Below are positions 6,878 to 14,053 of a DNA stretch of 18,321 nucleotides, in pieces. Made by a program: the position numbers and the translations under genes. The first letter of the stretch is position 1, and every line of letters starts with the position of its first letter. The notes below the pieces were generated by a model that saw nothing but the letters and a program-made list of their open reading frames with translations, was not told where the DNA came from and did not search any database. Source of the DNA: an uncultured Clostridium sp. (GTDB taxonomy: Bacteria; Bacillota; Clostridia; Lachnospirales; Lachnospiraceae); assembly GCA_900547035.1 (NCBI GenBank), contig URFM01000062.1, forward strand, positions 1 through 18,321, written 5' to 3'.

Positions 6878-7454
6878 CTTCCTTCACCTCCCCCTCCAAA
6901 GCTTCTTCCGGCGGCGAAACCTCTCCCTGTTCTTTGCTGCGGCGGCAGAAGGCAGCCAGGCACTCCCTCAGTACCCCCAGCCGCTTTTCTCTGTCCCCGG
7001 AATCCAGATCGGGATACGGGGCAGAAGGCTCCTGGCTTCCCTCCTCCCAGGTGGAAATTTTTCCGGAAAACGAATCCTCCCCCAGGCCTCGAATCTCCAG
7101 GCACATTTCATAAAAGGGGCGCAGAGCCATCTCCCAGCCCTCCCTCTCCTTCTCCAAAACCAGCACGTCAACCGGCCCCCGCAGATACAGCCGCCGTCCT
7201 TCCTCCTGCTCCAGAAGGAGGGCCGCCCCCACATGGCCCAGATTGTAGAGCATCCGGGAAAATTTCGGAATGGGATGAATCTTTCCGTCAAAGCCCTGGC
7301 GGGCAAGCCCCGCCTGTTCCAGCTCCTTTCGCAGCCGGTTCCACTCCCCCGGCTCGCCGGACGGCTGGGGCAGAAACCATTTCCCCCCATTTCCGCTTAT
7401 CTGGGCGAGGAATGCCAGAGCATCATCGGAAAGCCAAAGCAAGCCCGTTCTCAT
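6864..7454 (-). CDS. Unknown T7SS-operon protein, possible EspG-like secretion chaperone (196 aa)
   Basis: Starts at ATG 7454-7452 with AAGGGGAA upstream, 18 bp after the preceding stop. No confident family. The N-terminal part has the layout LWLSDDALAFLAQI, then LPQP, then an Arg/Leu helix ending EQAGLA, then a Gly-rich strand with HPIPKFSRML and a hydrophobic stretch VGAALLLEQ. That order (helix, proline-bounded strand, helix ending in a GL turn, pocket strand) recalls the N-terminus of EspG chaperones that bind PE/PPE substrates in mycobacterial ESX systems. This is fold-level impression only. The C-terminal 60 residues are acidic and low in complexity. It sits between a WXG-type protein and the large helical protein, the place where a substrate-specific chaperone would be expected. 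No signal peptide or membrane segment. Confidence 0.75.
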   Translation of the reverse strand: MRTGLLWLSDDALAFLAQISGNGGKWFLPQPSGEPGEWNRLRKELEQAGLARQGFDGKIHPIPKFSRMLYNLGHVGAALLLEQEEGRRLYLRGPVDVLVLEKEREGWEMALRPFYEMCLEIRGLGEDSFSGKISTWEEGSQEPSAPYPDLDSGDREKRLGVLRECLAAFCRRSKEQGEVSPPEEALEGEVKEDVHI

Positions 7455-7472
7455 GATTTCTTCCCCTTTCCC

Positions 7473-7916
7473 TTAGTTCCCTTTTGTATAGTAGTCCCAG
7501 CTGGCTCCCAGTTTGCCGATAAAACTCATATTGGGAAGGACTTCTGTGTTGATTACCCCTGTGATCTCGTTCGCCGTTTTTTGGGCTTTCTGCTCCATAG
7601 CCTGGGCCACCTGCTCCAGCTTCGCGTAGTGGCTGTTTGTATCGCTGTAAAGGGTTTCGATTACCCTGCGGCAAGAATCTCCGTCCGGCCCGCTCCAGGC
7701 CCCGGACTGACTGAGCAGATCCAGGGCGCTTTTCAGATACCTGGCCGCGCTCCGGCCCTCCCCTGTCAGCGCCCCTCCTACCGTTTCCGGCAGCATCCGG
7801 CAGCTCTCCTCGTAGTCCTTATATCTCTCAAACTTACTTCTCAGATTCTTTAAATCACTGTTGCCGTAGCCTAAAAGGGGTTTTTTTTCGTCAATCCCGT
7901 ATTTGCTGTAATCCAT
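7473..7916 (-). CDS. WXG-superfamily small protein (147 aa), T7SS substrate or partner
   Basis: Starts at ATG 7916-7914 with AAGGAGG 7 nt upstream, 12 bp after essC. A helix-turn-helix hairpin is centred on W74-S75-G76 (SGAWSGPDGDS), preceded by an Ala/Leu helix (SAARYLKSALDLLSQ) and followed by a long polar helix (residues about 80-118). This is the WXG100 arrangement with an extra 40-residue N-terminal lead and a C-terminal extension ending SWDYYTKGN. It is longer than the 102-aa WXG100 protein of the same operon. The two may be heterodimer partners or exported with different clients. Codons 10-12 contain a run of eight A residues (8 T on the plus strand, 7881-7888), a possible slippage site. 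Confidence 0.85.
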   Translation of the reverse strand: MDYSKYGIDEKKPLLGYGNSDLKNLRSKFERYKDYEESCRMLPETVGGALTGEGRSAARYLKSALDLLSQSGAWSGPDGDSCRRVIETLYSDTNSHYAKLEQVAQAMEQKAQKTANEITGVINTEVLPNMSFIGKLGASWDYYTKGN

Positions 7917-7928
7917 TCGTCCGCCTCC

Positions 7929-10900
7929 TTAAACGCTTCCGTCCTCGTCCGAAACTGCCTCCATCGGCCGGATGCGCGTAAATGTTTCCTGCCCGTCCTT
8001 CCGGTTTATCAGCACCAGATCTCTCCCAAGGCTCTCCTCCGGCAGCCATTGCCTTAACGCTATGGTATCGATAATCCGGTGCTGGGAGGTCTCTCCCCCT
8101 GCCAAGAGGATGGGTCCCTCATGAAAGGTTTCCATCAGGATATCCCTGCTGAAATAGCAGCGCTCCACCCTGGAAGCCAGGTCGGCCCCCACCACGGTAA
8201 TCCCGATTCCCACGCCCAGCCGGATAAATGCCTCCAGCTGGGAGATCACAAGGGGCTCTGCCCCGGCCAGAAAATCTGCCAGCTGATCCACAAAGATAAA
8301 GATATGGGAAAATTCCACCTTCTCCCCCTTTTCCTTTCGGTTCAGCCGTTCCTGAAGGATAGGCGCAAGCTTCCCCAGCACCTCCCCCAGGGCCGGAGGA
8401 TCCATTTCCTGTCCATAGCCGTATATCCGGGCGTCCTCCATTTCCCGGGCCTGCCGGTACAAGAGGGCCAGAACTTCCTCCCCGGACTCCCTGCTGCCGC
8501 AGCTGATGAGAAGACTGGTGGCTTCCCGGACCGGAAGGGAGGCCGTCTCTCCATCCCCGTATCTCACCCCTAAAATCAAGGGTTCCCCCTTTAGAGAGCC
8601 ATAGGGAACCGTATCCGGTACCGACCGTATCCGGTCCGGAAGAGGACCCTTCCAGGAAGCGGACATCCGGCCGGCCAGATCACGCAGCATGGCGATACGC
8701 TGACCGTCGGTCAGCTCCTCTCCGGCAATGGCAGTCTGAAACTCCAATGGTCCCCTTACCAGGCCCCGTCCAATGACCGGCTTTGGAATATTTCCTGATA
8801 CCCGGCCTACCAGCTGGGTATAATCCAGCCGGTCTGTCAGCTGCAGCGTCATCACCGTCTTGAAATTCTCCGTCAGCTGATAGCTGAGACCTGAGCCTCC
8901 GGTCACCGCAGCCGCGATGTACAGCCCGAAGGCCTCGCCTTCTCTGGCCAGCTGGATGATCTGCCCCTGAAGGCCGGGGAATTTCGTCCCGGCCAGGTTT
9001 AAGGTATCCGCCAGGAGGATGATGGTGGGAAGGCTTTCCCCCGCAGCGTCCTCGTAAGAGGAAATGGTTCCCACCCCTGCTTTGCGGAACAGCTTCTTTC
9101 TTCTGCCCAGCTCCTCTAAAAGCTTCTCTCCAATGCGCGCTAAATGTTCCGGCTCGTCATCGCCTGCCGCTCCTCCCACATGTGGGAAGGTTTCCAGGCT
9201 GCGAAGCCCAAAACCCGTAAACTCCATCAGGTAAAACTGTACCTGAGCGGGGCTGTAGGTGCAGCACATAGAAATCAGCAGAGATTTCAGGAATGTGGTT
9301 TTGCCCGACAGCGTCATTCCATAGACCAGAAGATTTCCCTGTTTCCAGAAATCGTGGCACAGGGGAACCTGCCTCTGGTGCATGGGATCGTCCACCATGC
9401 CAAATACCGCCTGGGCTCCCTCCATAAGCTCCTTCCAGTCCGAACTCTGCTCCCAAAGCCGCCCGGAAGGAAGAACCTTCGCAAGCTCCAGACGCTCTTC
9501 CAGAGGCTTGGTCCACAGCTGGGAAGCAGGGGCGATGCCCATTCTCCTGCAGTAATCCGAAATAGCCTGGACCACCGCGTCGATCTGCTTTTTCTTTGGA
9601 GCCTCCTGGTTTGAATGAGGGTTCCCCAAGGGGGTGCGCTCCCCCAAAAGGGACACGGCGCATACAGGAGGAATCTGACGCTTTTGGGCTCTCGGCTGGT
9701 AATCCGCGCCGGAATAGAAGGGCTGGATCAATTCCACTGTTCCCTCTCCCGACCTCACATAGCTCCTTCCCGGAACGGTCAGGAAGGCGGCGTCCGGAAT
9801 TCCCAGCATATCGCGGCTGTCAGACTCCGACTGTACCTTCAGACACCACCGGAAATTGGCGTTGGCGTTCATCTGATCCGTCACTACGCCGGAGGGTTTT
9901 TGCGTCATAATCACCGTGTAGACGCCAAGAGAACGTCCGCCCCGGAACACATGGTTAAGGGGGCCCGTAAAATCCGGAAACTGGGCCTTGAACTCTGCAA
10001 ACTCATCGATCACCAAAATCAGGAAAGGCATCTTCTCCATATTCCTGGTTTTCCTGCGTTTCGTCAGATATTCGCAGATATTATTGACCCCCGCCTCGTC
10101 AAATACCCGCTGGCGGCGCTCCATCTCGCTCTCCAGGGCAAGCAGGCAGCGCCCGATGTCCGTATCCAGATTGGAAATGCTCCCGGCCAGATGGGGCAGC
10201 TCCTTAAAAGGCTGCAGAAGGCTGGTGCCCTTAAAATCCACCAGGATGAAGTTCACATCCTCCGGAGAAAACTGAAGGGCCATGGAAGCAATCCAGCTCT
10301 GAGCCATCTCAGATTTGCCGCTGCCGGAGGTTCCCGCCGCCAGGCCGTGGGGACCGTCCTTCGTCTCATGGATATCAAAGTAATAATTCTCCCCGTTTTC
10401 TCTCACGCCGATTGGCACGGACAGCGTCTTCTCACAGCGGGCATTCTGCCAGAAGTCCCCGATATCCAGCTGATCGACTTTTGAAACACGATATCCCTCC
10501 AGGAAGGAAACGCTGTCCGGCAGTCCTGCCTTTTTCCCGCCCGCCAGGCGCACCGGGGCGAGACTGCGGGCAAAGGCTTCGCAGCGCTTTTGCGCCGCCT
10601 GATCCGGCCTGAACGTCTTCCGCTCCGATGCCCGGCAGCGCATGTAAATTTCCGCCCGGGAACCAAACTCCAAAATTTGTTCCACCCCCTGAGGCAGAGC
10701 GGCCACAGAATAAGACAGCCAGATGCTGCTGACTCCGGGCGTCTCAAAAAGTTTTTCCTCCCCCTTTAAAAGTTCTGGAGCCCCCACTATCACCACATAG
10801 TGAGGAATTGCCGGAACTGTTTTTCCAAAAGGCTCTGTTGTTTCTTTCTTCCTCCCCCTGCACGCTTCATTCAGATGCTTGAGAAGCTGGGACGTCTCAA

Positions 10901-12341
10901 AGGCGCCGCAGGCCATATAGCGCGTACTGCGGCTGTCATTAAAGGTATGGGGCAGCCAGCGCATCCACGCCCACTCTTCATATTCTTCCTTCGGAAAAAT
11001 GACTGCCAGCTTCACATCTTCATAGCTGTGGAGAGCCGCCAGCTGAAGCACCATACACCGGATCGTGTTCAGAAGCTGTCCCCGTCCGCCCACAAGACCG
11101 GCGCTGGAGCAGCGAAAAAGCTCCGCCGCAGCCGGTATTCCGGAAACCAGCTGATACTTCTTCGCAAGTGCCTCGGGTCTGCGGGTAAAGGCGTCCTCCT
11201 CCAGCACAACCCCAAGTTTCGGTGTCTTCACCGTCATGGTCAGTGGCTCCTCCCCCGTCCCCACCCGCAGAGATAGAAAATCCGGGTCGCCGGGGCTGCG
11301 CATCCATAAACCGGAAGAGAGTTCTGCGGCAAACCGGAAGCAGTCTTCAGGTTCCGGATTACCGGAAAGAGCAATCTCCCGCTGTTCCGCTGCAAAGGCC
11401 TTCAGACGTTCCTCGCAGCGCGCCAGATATTGCTCATATTTCTCCGCCCTGAGGGCCTCTCTTTTGGAAAAGGCCTTCGACTGATGGTTGTAGTTGATTA
11501 CCGTCATAACAACGCCCAATATGGCCATCGGGCCGGAGAACAGAAGGCTGACGGGATTCATTCCTGTAAGAACAGTCACCACCAGCATAAGCCCCACTCC
11601 GCCAAGGCTTGGCAGAAGGGTGGAAAGCCAGTTGATCTGAGGCTGCTCCCCGATCTGCGGGGCTGCCTCGATCTCAAGTTCCTCCTGCGGCAGACAGCGA
11701 GTTAAGCGGGGGGACCGGGTAAACAAAGGATATTCCCGGCGTGCCGGCGTCCCCCTGTCCGAAGAAGACCGGTTCAGGCAGACCGTTCCCCTTTTTCCAT
11801 ATACCAGAACCTTTCCCTCCCGGATTGTCAGGTCATAGGGCCCGATGACAATCTCATCTCCCTCCCTCAAGGCGGATTCGCTGACCCGTTTGCCGTTGAC
11901 AAAGGTACCGTTGGTGCTGTTGATGTCGCAAATCCTCCACTGACCGTTCATCTGGTAAAGCTTGGCATGGCTGCCGGATACCCGTTTATGGGTAAGCTGC
12001 AGTCCACAGTTATCCGCCCGCCCGATCAGCAGCTCATCCAGCCCGTCCAGAACCTGGCAGGCAGACGCCTCCTCTTCTTTTTCTACCAGCTGAAGAGCAA
12101 CATGTTTTTTCATATTTAAGACCAGAAGGTCTCCATTTTCCAAAACAACATCTCCTGCTTCCCTTCCCTCATACAGCACTCCGCCGGTACATTTTGCCCT
12201 CCACATTCCCCTCTGGCATGAAAGACTGACTTCTGCTCCCGGAAGAGCTCCGTTTTCCCCATCCCCGATGGTAAAACCCCTGGAAGGTTCCAAAGGCTCC
12301 GTCCTCACTGATTTTTCCTGGTATATTCTAAGCTCGAACAT
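7929..12341 (-). CDS. essC: EssC-type T7SSb motor ATPase with FHA domains
   Basis: About 1470 aa, ATG at 12341-12339 with AGGGGGGAA just upstream; normal EssC length. In order: a degenerate FHA-like domain (about 1-85); a canonical FHA domain (about 100-172) with GRADN, RVSGSHAKLY and DINSTNGTFVNG, able to bind phosphothreonine; two transmembrane helices (about 238-260 and 264-284); then FtsK/SpoIIIE ATPase modules. The first module has Walker A GTSGSGKS (about 669-676) and Walker B LILVIDEF (about 773-780). The second has Walker A GMTLSGKTT (about 1007) but a weaker Walker B ending LLAD. The third is degenerate at Walker A (SCGSRESGEE) with a VDQ at Walker B. EssC is the membrane hexamer that recognises and drives WXG100 substrates. 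It is the first gene of the operon, behind the only strong promoter seen. Confidence 0.97.
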   Translation of the reverse strand: MFELRIYQEKSVRTEPLEPSRGFTIGDGENGALPGAEVSLSCQRGMWRAKCTGGVLYEGREAGDVVLENGDLLVLNMKKHVALQLVEKEEEASACQVLDGLDELLIGRADNCGLQLTHKRVSGSHAKLYQMNGQWRICDINSTNGTFVNGKRVSESALREGDEIVIGPYDLTIREGKVLVYGKRGTVCLNRSSSDRGTPARREYPLFTRSPRLTRCLPQEELEIEAAPQIGEQPQINWLSTLLPSLGGVGLMLVVTVLTGMNPVSLLFSGPMAILGVVMTVINYNHQSKAFSKREALRAEKYEQYLARCEERLKAFAAEQREIALSGNPEPEDCFRFAAELSSGLWMRSPGDPDFLSLRVGTGEEPLTMTVKTPKLGVVLEEDAFTRRPEALAKKYQLVSGIPAAAELFRCSSAGLVGGRGQLLNTIRCMVLQLAALHSYEDVKLAVIFPKEEYEEWAWMRWLPHTFNDSRSTRYMACGAFETSQLLKHLNEACRGRKKETTEPFGKTVPAIPHYVVIVGAPELLKGEEKLFETPGVSSIWLSYSVAALPQGVEQILEFGSRAEIYMRCRASERKTFRPDQAAQKRCEAFARSLAPVRLAGGKKAGLPDSVSFLEGYRVSKVDQLDIGDFWQNARCEKTLSVPIGVRENGENYYFDIHETKDGPHGLAAGTSGSGKSEMAQSWIASMALQFSPEDVNFILVDFKGTSLLQPFKELPHLAGSISNLDTDIGRCLLALESEMERRQRVFDEAGVNNICEYLTKRRKTRNMEKMPFLILVIDEFAEFKAQFPDFTGPLNHVFRGGRSLGVYTVIMTQKPSGVVTDQMNANANFRWCLKVQSESDSRDMLGIPDAAFLTVPGRSYVRSGEGTVELIQPFYSGADYQPRAQKRQIPPVCAVSLLGERTPLGNPHSNQEAPKKKQIDAVVQAISDYCRRMGIAPASQLWTKPLEERLELAKVLPSGRLWEQSSDWKELMEGAQAVFGMVDDPMHQRQVPLCHDFWKQGNLLVYGMTLSGKTTFLKSLLISMCCTYSPAQVQFYLMEFTGFGLRSLETFPHVGGAAGDDEPEHLARIGEKLLEELGRRKKLFRKAGVGTISSYEDAAGESLPTIILLADTLNLAGTKFPGLQGQIIQLAREGEAFGLYIAAAVTGGSGLSYQLTENFKTVMTLQLTDRLDYTQLVGRVSGNIPKPVIGRGLVRGPLEFQTAIAGEELTDGQRIAMLRDLAGRMSASWKGPLPDRIRSVPDTVPYGSLKGEPLILGVRYGDGETASLPVREATSLLISCGSRESGEEVLALLYRQAREMEDARIYGYGQEMDPPALGEVLGKLAPILQERLNRKEKGEKVEFSHIFIFVDQLADFLAGAEPLVISQLEAFIRLGVGIGITVVGADLASRVERCYFSRDILMETFHEGPILLAGGETSQHRIIDTIALRQWLPEESLGRDLVLINRKDGQETFTRIRPMEAVSDEDGSV

Positions 12342-12398
12342 ATCTTCCCCCCTATGTCCCTTTATCCGTTTCAGCAGACCGCCGCCATTCCGTTATTT

Positions 12399-12433
12399 CG
12401 CATTAATAATTAGAATTATTATACATCTGATAA
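12399..12433. repeat. 35-bp direct repeat, copy 1 (candidate operator at the T7SS promoter)
   Basis: Matches 12574-12608 at 28 of 35 positions without gaps. It begins CGCATTAA and ends with the core ATCTGATAA. Inside is the interrupted palindrome TTAT-N7-ATAA, shared with copy 2. It covers the -10 of the T7SS promoter. It is probably an operator for the neighbouring XRE regulator, which is inference. Confidence 0.65.
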
Positions 12434-12447
12434 TGTGATATAGTCAA
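12418..12447 (-). promoter_or_regulatory. Sigma-A-type promoter of the T7SS operon
   Basis: On the minus strand TTGACT (12447-12442) is followed after 18 bp by TATAAT (12423-12418), with TG directly in front of the -10. Transcription would start near 12411 and give a leader of about 70 nt before essC. The -10 hexamer lies inside the direct repeat at 12399-12433, so a protein bound there would block RNA polymerase. Confidence 0.75.
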
Positions 12448-12573
12448 CTTTAACTAATCTGTCTCAAAACAATCCTTACATTAACAACTTCATCTTTTTT
12501 TCAAATTTAGCTGATAAAATTTATTTTGCCGCAAAAGGGCCGGACTGCTCCACACCGGGCATTTTAGCCAATC

Positions 12574-12608
12574 CGCATTAACAATGCGATAAATTATATA
12601 TCTGATAA
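12574..12608. repeat. 35-bp direct repeat, copy 2 (candidate operator before the XRE gene)
   Basis: Second copy of the 12399-12433 repeat, 55 bp upstream of the regulator start. It adds a perfect inverted repeat CGCATT-AAC-AATGCG (12574-12588) that copy 1 has only in half. Position and symmetry fit autoregulation by the XRE protein. I could not identify a convincing plus-strand -35/-10 pair here; the AT-rich TATATA inside the repeat is a possible -10 with a poor -35. The rest of 12342-12663 is AT-rich intergenic DNA with no gene. Confidence 0.65.
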
Positions 12609-12663
12609 CAGGTTCAAGTCGGCATTGCCATTACTTAAACTAAGGTTTGGAGGTGGAGTCAAA

Positions 12664-13008
12664 TTGCAGGAAAAAAAAGAAATCAACCTGGAGATCGGCG
12701 CAAGAATCAAAGCAGAACGTGAAAAGGCCGGCCTGACGCAGGAACGTTTTTCTGAGCTGATCGGATTAGGAACAAAAAGTGTTTCCGCCTTTGAGCGTGG
12801 AACCGTTGGGATCTCTTTTACAACTTTAAAGAGAATCTGTCATGTTTTGTCTGTTTCCAGCGATTCTATTTTGTTTGGAAAATGCGGTGAATCGCCCAAT
12901 GACGTTTCCGAACTGGCGGCCCGTCTGGAACGTCTTTCTCCTGAAGAATATGCTATTGCCCGGGATATTATATTCAAACTATTAGAGGCTTTTTCACTGC
13001 AAAAATAA
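12664..13008 (+). CDS. XRE-family HTH transcriptional regulator
   Basis: 114 aa from the TTG at 12664, which has GGAGG 10 nt and GGAG 5 nt upstream. The frame extends to another TTG at 12625 without any ribosome binding site. Residues about 10-60 form a Cro/C1-type helix-turn-helix: IGARIKAEREKAGLTQERFSE, then recognition helix GLGTKSVSAFERGTVG, then ISFTTLKRICHVLSVSSDSIL. The C-terminal 45 residues form a short helical tail, probably for dimerisation. No peptidase or ligand domain is visible, so the signal that releases it is unknown. It is divergent from essC and flanked by the 35-bp repeats, which makes it the likely local repressor (or activator) of the T7SS operon and of itself. Confidence 0.92.
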   Translation: MQEKKEINLEIGARIKAEREKAGLTQERFSELIGLGTKSVSAFERGTVGISFTTLKRICHVLSVSSDSILFGKCGESPNDVSELAARLERLSPEEYAIARDIIFKLLEAFSLQK

Positions 13009-13056
13009 AGATGGCTGTTAAGCGGATCCTATGTTTTTCGCTTAACAGCCATCTTT
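13007..13056. terminator. Bidirectional intrinsic terminator between convergent genes
   Basis: A perfect 18-bp stem (13007-13024 with 13039-13056) encloses a 14-nt loop. T-rich tracts follow on both sides: ATCTTTTAGTTTT on the plus strand, and CTTTATTTTT on the minus strand. It starts on the stop codon of the XRE gene and ends 5 bp from the stop of the convergent 97-aa gene, so it can serve both. Confidence 0.92.
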
Positions 13057-13061
13057 TAGTT

Positions 13062-13355
13062 TTAAAGCCCTATTTTTTTCATATAGTATTCCCGAACCCG
13101 CCTCAATTCCTGCGCCACTTCTCCTCGGCTTTTTTTCGACTGTTTTAAAAGCAGATCTTCCCTCCCTGCAAGGACAATCTCCAATAATTCCTGAAACAAA
13201 TCCTCCGGCTTTCTGCACAGCACCGCTTCAAAGCTGCTTTCATATGGCTCCTCGTAAAACACACGGATATATCCCCACCGTGTTTTTACAACTTCAATGC
13301 AGGGTTCCTGTTTCAAATCATCCTTAAAAACGTTTATAATCTGTTCATACGTCAT
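13062..13355 (-). CDS. Small protein of unknown function (97 aa)
   Basis: I do not recognise the family. The ATG at 13355-13353 (MTYEQIINVF) is preceded by GGGAGGGAG, while the outer ATG at 13385 has no ribosome binding site and would coincide with the predicted transcription start. The N-terminal half looks alpha/beta: helix EQIINVFKDDL, then strands CIEVVKTRWGYIRVFYEE. The C-terminal half is helical and charged (EDLFQELLEIVLAG, then KKSRGEVAQELRRVREYYMKKIGL). No signal peptide or membrane segment. It converges on the XRE gene and shares its terminator, so it is its own transcription unit. Base composition is lower in GC than the T7SS operon. Function cannot be inferred from the context. Confidence 0.75.
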   Translation of the reverse strand: MTYEQIINVFKDDLKQEPCIEVVKTRWGYIRVFYEEPYESSFEAVLCRKPEDLFQELLEIVLAGREDLLLKQSKKSRGEVAQELRRVREYYMKKIGL

Positions 13356-13390
13356 CCTCTCACTCCCTCCCCATATCCTGGACATAGTCT

Positions 13391-13420
13391 ATTTTAGCCC
13401 TATTCCCATATCATTTTCAA
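13391..13420 (-). promoter_or_regulatory. Candidate promoter of the 97-aa gene
   Basis: On the minus strand TTGAAA (13420-13415) and TAAAAT (13396-13391) are separated by 18 bp. A start near 13385 gives a leader of about 30 nt before the ATG at 13355, consistent with the chosen start codon. Confidence 0.5.
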
Positions 13421-13597
13421 GAACATTGCCTGGAAATTTTAATAGAAAATTATCCGGTCCGTGCTTCCTGAATTAGCATGTTCTGCCAAAATATCTCTAC
13501 TTCTGCCATTTAGTTGAATTGTATCTTTTTATCTGATAAATTGATTTCAGAAGCAGTTATTCCAAATCCATACGATCAGGAAAGGAGCATTTCTTTT

Positions 13598-13871
13598 ATG
13601 AAACAATTGAGCTTGCAGCAATATTAAACTTTCAAGAGGTAAACACGTACACCGGAGCGGTCAAAGAAGCACGAAAGACCAAGGATGTCAAAGACGGAAT
13701 GCGGATTCTGCCAGAATGTCCGATCTCGAAATAATCACATTGAGCATCTGCGGCGAACTGATTGGTATGGATTCGGAAAATGCATGGGTATTCCTTTGTC
13801 AAACTATTGCCGTTCTTTTCGGAAGGACGGCTTTGGGAGGAAATAAAAAACCGGTGATCCTGCGAAGGTAA
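13598..13871 (+). pseudogene. Decayed DDE transposase N-terminal fragment (IS982-like)
   Basis: An AAAGGAG ribosome binding site precedes an ATG at 13598 that opens a 9-codon frame (MKQLSLQQY, stop at 13625-13627). From 13716, in another frame, the DNA reads MSDLEIITLSICGELIGMDSENAW, with upstream residues RRNADSAR in the same frame. This is a pattern I associate with the N-terminal part of IS982-like DDE transposases (SDxEIITLxxxGELxGxDSExAW). Similarity stops after about 13793 and the frame ends at 13871, so almost all of the catalytic domain is gone. I join the two parts because a start signal and a matching body in different frames fit an internally deleted, frameshifted gene. The 5' part is less certain. 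No terminal inverted repeats or target duplications were found. The remnant lies between the T7SS/regulator block and the 1375-aa gene. Confidence 0.5.
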
Positions 13872-14053
13872 AACGGAAGTCGCCTGCGGTTTGGCAAACA
13901 ACAGCTAAAAAATAAAAGAAGAAAGAATGGTAATAGAAACGATTATTTGCTTTCACCGCAATATTGACTATTCTTACTTTTTTTATACGCTGTTTTTACA
14001 GAACTGCTGAGAGCTATGGCAAGACAGAAACAGAAAAGGAGGATAATGAGAGA
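13872..14053. other. Intergenic DNA before the 1375-aa gene
   Basis: AT-rich, no gene seen. A weak TTGCTT (13947-13952)/TATTCT (13969-13974) pair with 16-bp spacing could be a promoter. The in-frame TTG at 13964 is not a credible start. AGGAGG at 14037-14042 is the ribosome binding site of the next gene. Together with 13421-13597 (also non-coding, with an ATCTGATAA core at 13531-13539), this surrounds the transposase remnant. Confidence 0.5.

Noticed and set aside
6782..7853. Long plus-strand open frames of 224 and 341 aa
   Set aside because: Antisense shadows of three T7SS genes; no start signal or recognisable domain.
12399..12608. CRISPR-like or attachment-site reading of the paired repeats
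   Set aside because: Only two imperfect copies, with no spacers, integrase or tRNA nearby; promoter position fits operators much better.
13810..13830. Imperfect 8-bp hairpin in the transposase remnant
   Set aside because: No T-run and no gene end beside it; probably part of the decayed coding sequence.
13632..13901. Minus-strand open frame of 89 aa
   Set aside because: It lies opposite the transposase-like fragment and has no ribosome binding site; the plus strand reading gives the recognisable motif.
13964..14053. TTG start 30 codons upstream of the 1375-aa gene, giving a hydrophobic N-terminus resembling a signal peptide
   Set aside because: No ribosome binding site before the TTG, while AGGAGG precedes the ATG at 14054; the apparent hydrophobic leader is probably untranslated.
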